Below are positions 9,201-19,197 of a stretch of DNA of 64,000 nt, piece after piece (within the stretch, counting starts at the first letter, position 1; the number at the start of each line of letters is the position of its first letter). Position numbers and translations under genes: made by a program. The notes beneath the pieces were generated by a model, which worked only from the letters and a program-made list of their open reading frames with translations, did not search any database and was not told the origin of the DNA. Source of the DNA: Adiantum capillus-veneris (lineage: Eukaryota; Streptophyta; Polypodiopsida; Polypodiales; Pteridaceae); contig CM043958.1 of the NCBI GenBank assembly GCA_014529385.2, forward strand, positions 157,454,793 to 157,518,792. Direction: 5' to 3'.

Positions 9201-11168
9201 GACCTAACAATGAAAAATGTTAGGTATACGTGGTCTGCTAAGGAGAACAATGCTTTCGAAAAGCTTAAAGAAAAGCTTATCTCTCAACCTGTGCTTACAC
9301 TACCGGATCTCACAAAACCATTTGAGGTCCAATGTGATGCTTGTGGTGATTGCCTTGGGGCTGTTTTGCTCCAAGAAGGGCACGCCATAGGCTATGAGAG
9401 TCGAAGGCTCGACCCTGTTGAGCAAGCTCTAGGCATATACGAAAAAGAACTCCTTGCAGTTCTACATGCCTTAGACTCATGGAAGCACTATTTATTGGGG
9501 ACTCCTTTTATTCTGCGAACAGATCACCAAAGTCTTAAGTACTTCATGACGCAGACCAAGCTCTCCGACAAACAAATGAGGTGGGCAAATTTCCTTTCGC
9601 AATTTCATTTTCATATTGCTCACATTGCTGGCAAGCATAATCAAGTAGCCGATGCACTCTCAAGACGACCGAGAGTGAATGCGGTTTCCATAGCAACTCA
9701 CAATGATCTATCTTTAATGATAGATGAGTATGCTATTGATCCCGATTTTAGAGATGTGATTTCAGCCCTTGCCTTAGGGAAGAAAGAAGAACCATTTACT
9801 TTACAAGATGGCTATCTTCTCTATGGCAATAGACTATGCGTTACTAACTCACTACGTGAGAAAGTAATGTATGAATCTCATGCTCCCCCATATGCGGGGC
9901 ATAGAGGGATTCAGTCTACCCTAAAGGGAATTGAAACATATTTCTATTGGCCTACCATGAAAGTGAACATACATGAGTATGTTTCCAAATGTGTGGTATG
10001 TCAAAAGACAAAATTTGATAGAGGGAAGCAACTTGGATTGCTTCAACCCTTGCCAATCCCTAATTCACCGTGGGAGAGCATATCCATGGATTTTATCTTT
10101 GGATTGCCTAAGTCTATCCATGTGAATACGGGAATATGGACGATAGTAGACAGGTTCAGTAAACAAGCTCATTTTATACCTGTCAAAAAGACTATCAAAG
10201 CCCATCAAATGGCAACCCTCTTCATTTCACAAATTTTCAAGTACCATGGCTTGCCAATGTCCATAGTGTCGGATAGAGATCCTAGAATGACCAGTAATTT
10301 TTGGAAGGGTCTCTTTGAGAATTTAGGAACAAGGCTAAACTTCTCTTCGGCCTATCATCCACAAACTGATGGCCAAAGTGAAATAGCTAACCTAACTATT
10401 CTCGATCTACTAAAAGCCTATGTAACGGAAGTAGATCAAAGATCCCAATGGGAGAAGTACTTACCCTTAGTAGAGTATGCTTACAATAACACTGTACATA
10501 CTTCTACAGGAAAAGCACCTTTCGAGGTAATTGAGGGAAGATCAAAAAGTCCCTTGCTACTTAAGGTACATGGGAAGATCTTCGCTGCAGATGAGTATAG
10601 CCGAGACCTACAGGAATCTTTCCAAAAGATTAAGGATGCTATCTCTATCTCACAGCAAAGGCAAAAGGCTGCTGCTGATAAGCACAGAAGAGCCCAAGCC
10701 TTTAAAGAAAACGATTGGGTCTTGTTAAAGTTTCCCAAGGCTCGCTTAAGGCACACGACGGGCAAGAATCCTACGGGCCACCAAAAGTACTATGCTAAAC
10801 TAGCAAAAAGGTACTATGGTCCCTTCCAGATTCTTAGGCCAATCAATGAGATGGCCTATCAACTTAAGTTGCCCAATCATTGGCTCATACACAATGCTTT
10901 TCATGTGAGCCTCTTAAAGCCTTACAAAGGAGAGCCACCTCAAGAACCAACTATTGAAGACCCACCGGAGATCGAGGACCACGAGGAGGTGTTGCAGCCC
11001 GAGTCCATTCTCCGACATGAAGACAAGGTATTAAGAGGCGGTAAGACTATCCGACGATATCTTATTAAGTTTAAGAATTATCCTTTTGAAGATGCTAGAT
11101 GGATGCAAGGCATACAATTAAAGGATAACCTAAACCTTGTCAATGCTTACAATGCTTCCCAAGAGTAA
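6219..11168 (+). CDS. gag-pol: Element B Gag-Pol polyprotein, 1649 aa, intact
   Basis: One open frame encodes all replication proteins. In order: a charged N-terminus with an SR-rich tandem repeat (about 163-226); Gag core (about 300-370, RQWWSSLRANGE); zinc knuckle CFKCGEQGHAYRAC at 483-496; aspartic protease with FDPGSTHNFI (D545) and ILGAPWFDR (about 615); RT from about 755 with catalytic FFDD (D893, D894); RNase H with D1040, E1077 and D1102; integrase with zinc-binding H1221/H1228 and catalytic D1291, D1352 and E1388 (35 residues between the last two); and a chromodomain-like tail at about 1590-1640 (YLIKFKNYPFEDARWM). The ATG at 6219 is the first good start after the leader and gives MADNIKESE. 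Gag and Pol share one frame, so no frameshift is needed. Every catalytic residue I could check is present, so the product is probably functional. Confidence 0.95.
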   Translation: MADNIKESEINVDNFDFAHEQATNDASMLVNYLVSRLQQAMGNPSLQSEVQRQLRAHGILQAHHHDERTPRKPPCETTKRGLSPIREEEENPYEGLKNLLLDDASPSQRRTQEPPPKERERSESPATSAEMAPRRRRAKRSPSPPKWRRPSHSSPRHNSKRDDKKQEKKKARKRTPSSPSSLSSSSYESYGEDDKDQDKKKARKRSPSSPPSSNSSSSEESDGATFEPSKRRGHRKSYAAWKRSSKLKKFKDGGKSISFLTYDGTFGATDKVLAFIQQFDAAFGDEGFTESSKLRHVAMHFQKSARQWWSSLRANGEAPRTWKALRASIMKQFLATDAKDKVLTEWRSLKLSPNESIHKYVDKFWDLQLKATVFKKLDFGEQKQQFCAGLTEEMAEYVNSQRPRTISAVIHHTMVASRINFQTGGKRNNKPPENKSTNEPKGKDNVQKSPKGNSNKAKEKGVYKGKNKLSPEELERYRKDNRCFKCGEQGHAYRACPQKNNRQDPPRASLVEIQEEEIHQTHHKGSPLCHAWGKVREHDAFILFDPGSTHNFISMELATKLGIQSYEMGDILPADSAFKGQEASVTPLIGKLRLHVQGYVDKEDFFISPLKHEDVILGAPWFDRLAAHVKFPERRISFKFREKDMYIDAREMGNTIPIVHTPAFNKSIKSSISVYMIFVKDSQNEPNALAKENKSNQKELELSNFLKGFQDVFIDDIPCELPPKRGNDDHAIELLPGSSPPNKPPYRVSQAQQEEIMRQVHELIEKGMVRPSSSPFCSPVLLVQKKDGTYRMCVDYRALNRITIKNRFPVPRVEDLFDKLQGSTYFSRIDLKSGYHQIRIVDQDIVKTAFRTTFGLYEYIVMPFGLTNAPATFNRLMENLFRPHRTFTGVFFDDIIIYSNSLEEHKQHLQVIFQVLRENKLYVNRKKSEFFLQEIQYLGHIISQDGIQMDPSKLEVIKGWPKPRNLHELRSFIGMCAYYRRFIEKFSQIAGPLHDLTMKNVRYTWSAKENNAFEKLKEKLISQPVLTLPDLTKPFEVQCDACGDCLGAVLLQEGHAIGYESRRLDPVEQALGIYEKELLAVLHALDSWKHYLLGTPFILRTDHQSLKYFMTQTKLSDKQMRWANFLSQFHFHIAHIAGKHNQVADALSRRPRVNAVSIATHNDLSLMIDEYAIDPDFRDVISALALGKKEEPFTLQDGYLLYGNRLCVTNSLREKVMYESHAPPYAGHRGIQSTLKGIETYFYWPTMKVNIHEYVSKCVVCQKTKFDRGKQLGLLQPLPIPNSPWESISMDFIFGLPKSIHVNTGIWTIVDRFSKQAHFIPVKKTIKAHQMATLFISQIFKYHGLPMSIVSDRDPRMTSNFWKGLFENLGTRLNFSSAYHPQTDGQSEIANLTILDLLKAYVTEVDQRSQWEKYLPLVEYAYNNTVHTSTGKAPFEVIEGRSKSPLLLKVHGKIFAADEYSRDLQESFQKIKDAISISQQRQKAAADKHRRAQAFKENDWVLLKFPKARLRHTTGKNPTGHQKYYAKLAKRYYGPFQILRPINEMAYQLKLPNHWLIHNAFHVSLLKPYKGEPPQEPTIEDPPEIEDHEEVLQPESILRHEDKVLRGGKTIRRYLIKFKNYPFEDARWMQGIQLKDNLNLVNAYNASQE

Positions 11169-11527
11169 GCAAATGTACAAAATGTTAGAAAATGAACAAA
11201 AAATTTTGTCTTATAAGACTCTCTTTTTCCTTATTTGTGCACAAAAATAAAGTAGTATGCATGCTTAGATCAAGTTTGTGGAGACGACGTCTCCCAAACA
11301 CCAAGTAGAGCTTGTCACTCTACTATGGAAGACTGATAGGACTAATGTGCAGACATGCTTGCGGCAGCCTCAGGCTCTCAAGCGCCAAATGGACTAGTCA
11401 TCCATTATGGAATGATGTCGTAGGGTAACATAGGGATCCTCTACCCGCTAAGAAAAGGACTCATGCATATGCTTTATCTTCTCTACACCATAGTCGAGGA
11501 CGACTATGATTTCAAAGAGAGAGGTAA
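11169..11527 (+). other. Element B 3' untranslated region with three hairpins and purine tract
   Basis: Three inverted repeats follow the stop codon: GGAGAC/GTCTCC at 11280-11294, GTAGAG/CTCTAC at 11305-11323, and CATAGTCG-AGGA-CGACTATG at 11489-11508. The plus-strand primer is probably the AAAGAGAGAGG tract at about 11515-11525, next to the LTR. The hairpin positions are kept in element C. Confidence 0.65.
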
Positions 11528-13380
11528 TGTCATAATAATCAATATCTAATTCTCCTAAATGATTTTCTCATATTAAACTGATCATTTAATGTGGGGAAGT
11601 GCCAAGGGAGAAAAAGCTAGAATATTGGTTAAGTTAGCAGACCGGCCACAGTAGGGATCCAAAGGAGGGAAAATAGGGATCCAAAGGGGGGGCCATCTGC
11701 AGAAGAGCCATGTGAAACAACGGGCTAAAAAGACCCTAAGGTTTAGCCCATTAAGACTTCCAAAATGCTAAGGTTCCAAAATTCAAAGGTTATAATAATC
11801 AATATCTAATTCTCCTAAATGATTTTCTCATATTAAACTGATCATTTAATGTGGGGAAGTGCCAAGGGAGAAAAAGCTAGAATATTGGTTAAGTTAGCAG
11901 ACCGGCCACAGTAGGGATCCAAAGGAGGGAAAATAGGGATCCAAAGGGGGGGCCATCTGCAGAAGAGCCATGTGAAACAACGGGCTAAAAAGACCCTAAG
12001 GTTTAGCCCATTAAGACTTCCAAAATGCTAAGGTTCCAAAATTCAAAGGTTGTGTCCAAAGGTCAACCTTAGGGAAAATTGGATGCTTAGTGTGTGTGCC
12101 CAAAAAGTCTTTCTGCATCCCTACATGGGAGGGGGCGAGCCCCAAAGCTAGGGGATGAGAGAGAAAACCACACACACACACACAGGCTCCCTTTACACAA
12201 AGGGAATGAGGGACACATGTCAGCTCCCTAGGCCAGATGCCCACAAGGTGTGCCCAATTCCTATTGGAAGACCCTTGAAGTGGACCAATGAGAATTAAGC
12301 TAGAGTAAATCTAGTTTAATTAATTTAAAAACATTTAATAAAAGAAACCAATAAGAATTAAGTGTCCTAGAAGACTATTGGGCAGTCTCCCAAGGGGTCC
12401 AATGAGCATTCAGAAGCCCCATGGCTTGCCTGATTCCTATTGGCCAGGAGGCAAAGGGGTCCAATGAGAGTTTAGTTTAATTATTTAATTATCTAAAGCT
12501 CTCACAAAAGGGGAAAGGGGGACACATGTCAGAAGGCTATCACTTATGCTGCTTAATTCCTATTGGCTTGACCTGGGGAGGTCCAATGAGGAAAAAGCCA
12601 GCCTAACTTAGCAGCTAGGGCTCCCCCAAGAGAGAGGGGGGGGCTGATTTTTGATGGGCATTCACTCTCACACTCACACACTTGACCATGTGTGAAGGGA
12701 AAACACTCTATCTCCTCCCAAGCTTTAATGGAGAGCTCATCACCTACTCCAAGCTTGTGAGATAGAAGCCTACATCAACACTCTCTTGGCATGTGGATGC
12801 AAATCCAACCAAGAGCCAAGCTTCAATGCATGCTCATCTTCTCTACCAATCTAATTACTAAGCTAAGCTATGCTAATATGAGTGATTATGTGAGGAGATG
12901 TACTTCTTTCTCGTAAGATACTTCTTTTTCCTCTCAATCTACTCTCATACCCTGCTAGCTCTCACCATCTTTGAAGGTGTGTGAGGTCTTGGGTCTGAGA
13001 ACGGGGATAATTCAAGTTGTGTTTGATTAAGTGTTTTGCTTGGTGTATGAAGCTTCCATCTTCATTGCACTAGCTAGTCTTGAAGGAACACAAAGAATTG
13101 TATTGTACAATGTCTCTCTTGATGGGAGAAACCATAATACAAAGCCTTTTGGAGGGGGGACCGGCTCCATGCAAATCCGGTCCTCAACTGTTGTCAATAG
13201 TTTAATTGCTCTCTCTTTTGAAAGTATTGTCGATGCTATCTAACTAGGTGTTATGCTTTTTGTTGCTCTCTCCACCCAAGCACTCTTGTAATTCTCATTA
13301 GGAATCTATTCTAATGAAATGCCCACTATGTTCATGCTAATTTCCGCTACAAATAAGATTTTAGGCCATTAAATGTTACA
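11528..13380 (+). repeat. Element B 3' LTR (1853 bp)
   Basis: It matches the 5' LTR almost base for base but is 258 bp longer, because of a 260-bp tandem duplication near its start and a CA run shorter by 2 bp. It ends AAATGTTACA and is followed by the TAAAT duplication. Confidence 0.95.
11532..12051 (+). repeat. 260-bp tandem duplication inside the B 3' LTR
   Basis: Positions 11532-11791 and 11792-12051 appear identical by eye, from ATAATAATCAATATC to AATTCAAAGGTT. The 5' LTR has only one copy. Confidence 0.95.
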
Positions 13381-13385
13381 TAAAT
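13381..13385. repeat. Target site duplication of element B (right copy)
   Basis: TAAAT is identical to 4202-4206. Confidence 0.95.
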
Positions 13386-13502
13386 TGCTATGTTTCTTTC
13401 TCAATTTAAGTACTCTCTCTCATTAGGAACTTGTTCTTAATGAAATGATCACTATGTTATCCATTTTCACTACACACAAGTTACTAGTGCATTAAATGTT
13501 TA
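13386..13502 (+). repeat. Element C 5' LTR, last part
   Basis: This continues the C LTR interrupted at 4206. It reads TTGCTATGTTTCTTTCTC through to GTGCATTAAATGTTTA and aligns with 20240-20366. The terminal dinucleotide is TA rather than CA. Confidence 0.9.
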
Positions 13503-13905
13503 GATCGGTATCAGAGCTATTGATTTCTCTTTTCTTGCTCACGAAGAGAGGTCCTCAAGCTTGCTACAAATGGTTGGTGTTACTAATAACTAGAATATGG
13601 ATTTTTCATCCTTGAAGCACGCCTGCTTTATGCAGTTAACGGGGATACCATCGAGAGCTATGGTCTTAACAATGGAGTACTACGGGGCTTGCCTATGCAT
13701 TAAACATTATTGAGCTATTAGAAGCTTGACAGGAACCAGTGTTGTCTCTTCTCTCTTAAATCCTCTCTTCTATTCCTTGCAATTAATAATATTCGAGCCA
13801 CGGGTATAGATGCTTGAGTTCTTATCTTTGAAGGTAAAGAGGAGTAGCAACTAGGGCTTGAAGTACGTAAGTACAAGTAAAAATTTATACCTAAAATTTG
13901 CTAAT
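13503..13905 (+). other. Element C primer site and leader
   Basis: The primer site GATCGGTATCAGAGCT (13503-13518) has one change from the canonical TGGTATCAGAGC. The leader that follows is homologous to B 5816-6218, but its 8-bp stem is degraded. Confidence 0.85.
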
Positions 13906-15240
13906 ATGGATGATAAGGGAAAATAAATTGAAATGAATGTTGATAGCTTTGATTTCACTAATGAAAGAGCAACTAATGATGCCCCTATGATTGTAAACTA
14001 TCTTGTTTCTAGGCTTCAACAAGCCCTAGGCAATCCATCCCCTCCAAGATGAAGTGCTACAGCAATTGCGCACCCATGTTATTCTCCAAACTCCCCACCA
14101 AGAAGAGAAGGTACCTAGGAAAGCTCCTTGTGAGACTTCCAAAATAGGACTCTCTCCGATAAGGGAAGAAGAGGAGGATCCGCATGAAGGGCTCAAAAAC
14201 TTACTACTCAATGAGGCATCTTCATCCCAAAGGAGAACCCAAGATTCAACGGTAAAGCCCCCACCAAAAGAACGAGAAAGAAGCGAGTCTCCTGCCACTT
14301 TGGTGGAGATGGATCTACAAAGATGGCGGGCAAAACACTCTCCAACACCCCCTAAATGGAGAAGACCATCGCATACTTCTCGTCACCATAATTTAAAGAG
14401 GGAAGAGAGAAAACAAGAGAAGAAAAAGGCAAGAAAGAGATCACCCTCTTCTCCATCTTCTTCATCCTCTTCATCTTCTGAAGAAAGTGATGGTGCAGAC
14501 AAGGAGGAACAAGGGAAGAAAAAGGGGAGAAAAAGGTCACCCTCTTCTCCATCCTCCTCATACTCTTCCTCTTCCAAAGAAAGTGATGGTGTAGCTCTCA
14601 AACCACCCAAAATAAGAGGCCATAGGAAATCCTATGCCACTTGGACAAGGTTGTCCAAGCTCAAAAAATTCAGAGGGAGGAAAGAGCATCTCTTTCCTTA
14701 CCTACAATGGAACCTTTGGTGCTACCGACAAAGTCTTGGCCTTTATCCAACAATTCAATGCGGCGTTTGGAGATGAGGGCTTCACTGAGTCCTCTAAGCT
14801 ACATCATGTAGCTATGCATTTTTAAAAGACCGTCAGGCAATGGTGGACTAGCCTACAAGCAAATGATGAAGCTCCACAAACATGGAAAGATTTAAGAGCT
14901 TCCACCAGTTTTTGGCTACCGATGCCAAAGACAAAGTAATCACCAAAGTTTTTGGCTTCACTGAGTCCTCTAAGCTACGTCATGTAGCTATGCATTTTCA
15001 AAATATTTCCAGGCAATGGTGGAGTAGCTTACAAGCAAACGGTGAAGCTCCACAAACATGGAAAGCTTTAAGAGCTTTCATCATGAAGCAATTTTTGGCT
15101 ACCAATGCCAAAGACAAAGTACTCACCGAATGGCGAAGCTTAATGCTCTCTCCCTATGAATCTATCCACAAATATGTAGAAAAGTTTTGGGATTTACATC
15201 TCAAAGCCACTCTCTACAAAAAGATGGATTTTGGAGAATT
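13906..15240 (+). pseudogene. Element C gag, decayed
   Basis: Homologous to the first ~390 residues of B Gag-Pol. The ATG at 13906 is followed by a stop at the seventh codon. The open piece 14054-14776 keeps the SR-rich tandem repeat (KKARKRSPSSPSS, then KKGRKRSPSSPSS). The Gag core appears twice because of a 176-bp tandem duplication (14778 onward). The piece ends at KKMDFGEL, where an inverted segment begins. It cannot make a functional Gag. Confidence 0.9.
14778..15129 (+). repeat. 176-bp tandem duplication within C gag
   Basis: GGCTTCACTGAGTCCTCTAA starts at both 14778 and 14954. The units then run in parallel through TATGCATTTT, GGCAATGGTGGA and TTTTTGGCTACC, with scattered differences. 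Element B has one copy (about 7078-7250). Confidence 0.9.
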
Positions 15241-15803
15241 AAGGGAGTGACTGAGGCTTCTTGCCCCTTAAAAGCACCATCAGCAGGTAGGACATCTCCC
15301 ATCTCATAGGCTTGGATGCCTAGCTAGGTGGCCAACTTTGTGGATATGAAATTGTGAGTAGAACCAAGGTGAAAGAGAATGAAAGCGTCATAGTCTCTTA
15401 CCTTTCCCCAAGCATGACATAGAGGAGATCCTTTGTGATGAGCATCCTCTTCTTGAATTTTGACCAAGGTAGCTCTAGGAGGCTCATTACATGTATTCTT
15501 GTGGGGGCAAGCACGATAGGCATGCCCTTGCTCCCCGCACTTGAAAAAACGGTTATGTTTTTGATAACACTCTAGCTCTTTAGGAGAGAGTTTATTTTTG
15601 CCTTTATAAACTCCCTTCTCCTTAGCTTTGCTGTTGTTGGCGTTGCCTTTGGGAGACTTTTGGACGTTGTCCTTCCCCTTAGGCTCATTACGGTCCTTGT
15701 TTTCCATGGGCTTAAGATTTCTCTTAGCCCCTTGTTGGAAGTTGATTCTTGAAGCCACCATGGTATGGTGTAGACCGTAGATATGGTGCAAGGTCTTTGA
15801 GAA
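15241..15803 (-). pseudogene. Inverted segment of element C: gag zinc knuckle to protease
   Basis: This stretch of C is reversed relative to the rest. Read on the minus strand it encodes HHTMVASRINF, zinc knuckle CGEQGHAYRAC (the first cysteine of the knuckle is now F, as in FFKCGEQGH), KGSPLCHAWGKV and LGSTHNFIS (the protease site, with its aspartate replaced). It corresponds to B 7405-7983. Sequence matching B 7984-8500 is absent, so the event was an inversion plus a deletion. Both flanks (KKMDFGEL on the left, [12 protein letters not shown] on the right) remain on the plus strand. Confidence 0.92.
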
Positions 15804-18420
15804 TTGGTTGAGAAAGGCATGGTTAGGCCTAGCTCATCTCCATTTTTTTCATCAGTGTTATTAGTGCAAAAGAAAGATGGCACATATCGTATGTGTGTCG
15901 ACTATAGAGCACTAAATAGGATCACTATCAAGAATAGGTTTCCTGTTCCACGGGTAGAAGACCTATTTGATAAGCTACAGGGTCGTCCTACTTCAATAGG
16001 ATTGACCTAAAAAGTGGCTATCATCAAATAATGATAGTTGATCAAGACATTGTAAAGACTGCATTTTGCACTACGTTTGGTCTTTATGAGTACATTGTCA
16101 TGCCTTTTGGCTTGACCAATGCACCAGCTACATTTAACCGTTTGATGGAGAAGCTATTCAAGCCTCACCGAAGCTTTACTGGAGTGTTCTTTGATGATAC
16201 AATCATCTACTCTAATTCATTAGACGAACACAAGCAACACCTCTAGGTAATATTTCAAGTTTTATGAGAGAATAAACTTTATATTAATCGAAAGAAAAGT
16301 AAAGTTTTCTTACAAGAGATTTAGTATTTAGGTCACATTATCTCTCAAGATGGAATCCAAATGGATCCATCGAAGTTAGAGATAATAAAAGGATGGCGTA
16401 ATCCAAGGAATTTGCATGAACTAAGAAGCTTTATAGGTATGTGTGCATACTATAGATGTTTCATAGAGAAGTTCTCACAAAATGCGGGACCATTACATGA
16501 CCCAACAAAGAAAATGCTAGGTATATATGGTCCACCAAGGAGAACAATGCTTTTGAAAAGCTTAAAGAGAACCTTATCTCTCAACCTGTGCTTACACTAC
16601 CGGATCTCTCAAAGCCATTGAGGTCCAATGTGATGCATGTGGTGATTGCCTTGGAGTTGTTTTGCTCCAAGAAGGGCACGCCATAGCCTATGAAAGTCAA
16701 AGGCTCGACCCTGTTGAGCAAGCCTCTAGATATACATGAGAAGGAACTCTTAGCAGTTCTACATGCTCTAGACTCGTGGAAGCACTATTTATTGGGGACT
16801 CCTTTCATTTTGCGAACGGATCTTTAAATCCTTAAGTACTTCATGACGCAGATCAAGATCTCAGACAAACAAATGAGGTGAGAAAATTTCCTTTCGCAAT
16901 TTCATTTTCATATTTCTCACATTGTTGGCAAGCATAATCAAGTGGCCGATGCACTCTCAAGACGACCGAGAGTGAATGTGGTATCCATAGCAACTCACAA
17001 TGATCTATCTTCTATGATAGTTGAGTACGCTATCAATCTCGATTTTAGAAATGTGATTTTAGTCGTTGCACTAGGGAAGAACGAAGGACCATTTACCCTA
17101 CAAGATGGTTATCTTCTCTATGGAAATAGACTATTTGTTACTAACTCACTACGCGAGAAAGTAATGTATGAATATCATGCTCCTCCTTATGCAGGGCATA
17201 GAGGGATTCAGTATACCCTAAAATGGATAGAAACATACTTTTGTTGGCCTGCCATGAAATCAAACATACAAGAGTATGTTTCAAAATATGTGGTATGCCA
17301 AAAGACAAAGTTTGATAGAGAGAAGCAACTTAGGTTGCTTCAATCTTTGCCAATTCATGGGAGAGCATACCCATGGATTTTATCTTTGGATTTCCCAAGT
17401 CTATCCATGGGAATATAGGAATATGGACGATAGTAGACATGTTTAGCACACAAGCACATTTCATACCTGTCAAAAAAACTATCAAGGCCCATCTAATGGC
17501 AACCCTCTTTATATCACAAATATTCAAGTACCACGGCTTGCCAATTTCCATAGTGTCGGATAGAGATCCTAGAATGACTAGTAATTTTTGGAAGGGTCTC
17601 TTTGAGAATTCAGGTACAAGGCTAAATGTCTCTTCGGCCTATTATCCTCAAACGGATGGCCAAAGTGAAATAGCTAACCTAGCAATTCTTGATCTGCTAA
17701 AAGCTTATGTCATAGAAGTAGATCAAAAGCCCCAATGGGAGAAGTACTTACCTCTAGTGGAGTATGATTACAATAACATAGTTCATACTTCCACGGGAAA
17801 AGCACATTTTGAGGTGATGGAGGGAAGATAAAAAAGTCCCCTACTGCTCAAGGTACTTGGAAAGATCTTCGCTGCAGATGAATATAGCCGAGACTTGCAA
17901 GAGTCTTTTCAAAAGATTAAGGATGCTATATCCATCTCTCAGCAAAGTCAAAAGGCAACTGCTAATAAGCACAAAAGAGCCCTAGCCTTTAAACAAAATG
18001 ATTGGGTCTTGCTTAAATTTTCCAAGGCTCGCTTCTTGAGGCACCTGACGAGAAAGAATCCTATGGGAGTCTAAATTAGAAAAAAGGTACTATGGTCCCT
18101 TTCAGATTCTTAGGCCAATCAATGAGATGACCTATCAACTCAAGTTGCCCAACCATTGGCTCATACATAATGCTTTCCACGTGAGCCTACTAAAGCCTTA
18201 CAAAGGAGAGACACCTCAAGAAGCAACCATTGAAGATGCACCAGAGATTGAGGACCAAGAAGAGGTGCTACAGCCCGAGTCCATTCCACGACATGAAGAC
18301 AAGGTATTGAGAGGTGGTAAGACTATCCGGCGATATCTTATCAAGTTTAAAAATTATCCTTTTGAAGATGCTAGATGGATGCAAGTCATAAATCCTAAAC
18401 CTTGTCAATGCTTACAATGA
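15804..18420 (+). pseudogene. Element C pol (RT, RNase H, integrase, tail), decayed
   Basis: Homologous to B Gag-Pol residues ~765-1649 but split into many frames. [22 protein letters not shown] (15825 on), with the FFDD motif at about 16190 (FFDDTIIYS). A stop replaces a glutamine codon at 16243. RNase H (about 16560-16960) has frameshifts and loses the catalytic TDHQ context. Integrase: zinc domain (about 17160-17310), first aspartate at about 17374 (MDFIFGFP), second in SDRDPRM (about 17560), glutamate in GQSEIAN (about 17665). The chromodomain-like tail is at 18260-18390. A stop at 17829 and a frameshift near 18060-18080 separate integrase from the tail. Non-functional. Confidence 0.9.
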
Positions 18421-18787
18421 TTCCGTAGAGTAAACAAATGTAAATATGTATAAATGAACAAAGTTTTTGTCTTATAAGGCTCTCTTTCTATTTATTGTGC
18501 ACAAATGTTAATAAGTATGCATGCTTAGGATAATCTTTGTGGAGACGAAGTCTCCTAAACACCAAGTAGAGTTTGTCACTCTACTATGGAAGATTGATAG
18601 GGACCAATGTGCAGACATGCTTCCCGCAGCTAAGGCTCTCAAGCACCAAATGGACTAGTCATCCATTTTGGAACGATGTCGTAGGGTAAAATAGGGATCC
18701 TCTACCCGCTAGCAAACAGACTAATGGCTAGGTGTTATCTTATCTACCTCATAGTCGAGGAAGACTATGATTTCAAGGGAGAGGTAA
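18421..18787 (+). other. Element C 3' untranslated region and purine tract
   Basis: It keeps the three B hairpins in slightly damaged form (GGAGACGAAGTCTCC near 18540; GTAGAG/CTCTAC near 18566-18584; CATAGTCGAGGAAGACTATG near 18750). The purine tract AAGGGAGAGG at 18775-18784 precedes the LTR. Confidence 0.8.
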
Positions 18788-19158
18788 TGTCATAAAAACT
18801 AATATCTAATTCTCCCAAATGATTTTCTCATGTTAAAGTGATCATTTAATATGGGGAGGTACGAGGGGAGTAAAAGATAGAATATTGGTAAGGCTGCCAG
18901 ACCAGTCTCAATAGGGATCCAAAGGAGAGAAAATAGGGATCCAAAGGGGGGCAGTTTTCAAAAGAGCAATGTACATCAATGGAGCTTAAAAGACCTAAGG
19001 TTTAGCTCCATTAAGACTTCCATAGGCTAAGTTTCCAAAAATTTAACTAAAAGACCAATGGCCAAAGGTGGGAAAATTGGATAGTTATGGGAAGACTAAA
19101 AGTCTTCCCACATCCCTAGGAAGGAGGGGGCGATCTCTAATGATAGGGGATGAGAGAG

Positions 19159-19197
<39 letters not shown>

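Larger units (their letters stand above)
4207..13380 (+). mobile_element. Element B: intact, young Ty3 LTR retrotransposon (9174 bp)
   Basis: The element is complete: TG...CA LTRs, initiator-Met primer site, one open Gag-Pol frame, purine tract and a perfect 5-bp target duplication. The two LTRs differ by about five substitutions, one 2-bp difference in a CA run and a 260-bp tandem duplication in the 3' copy, i.e. roughly 0.3% substitution. The integrase is D35E type and a chromodomain-like tail is present, which points to the chromovirus branch; the exact lineage is not assigned. Confidence 0.95.
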
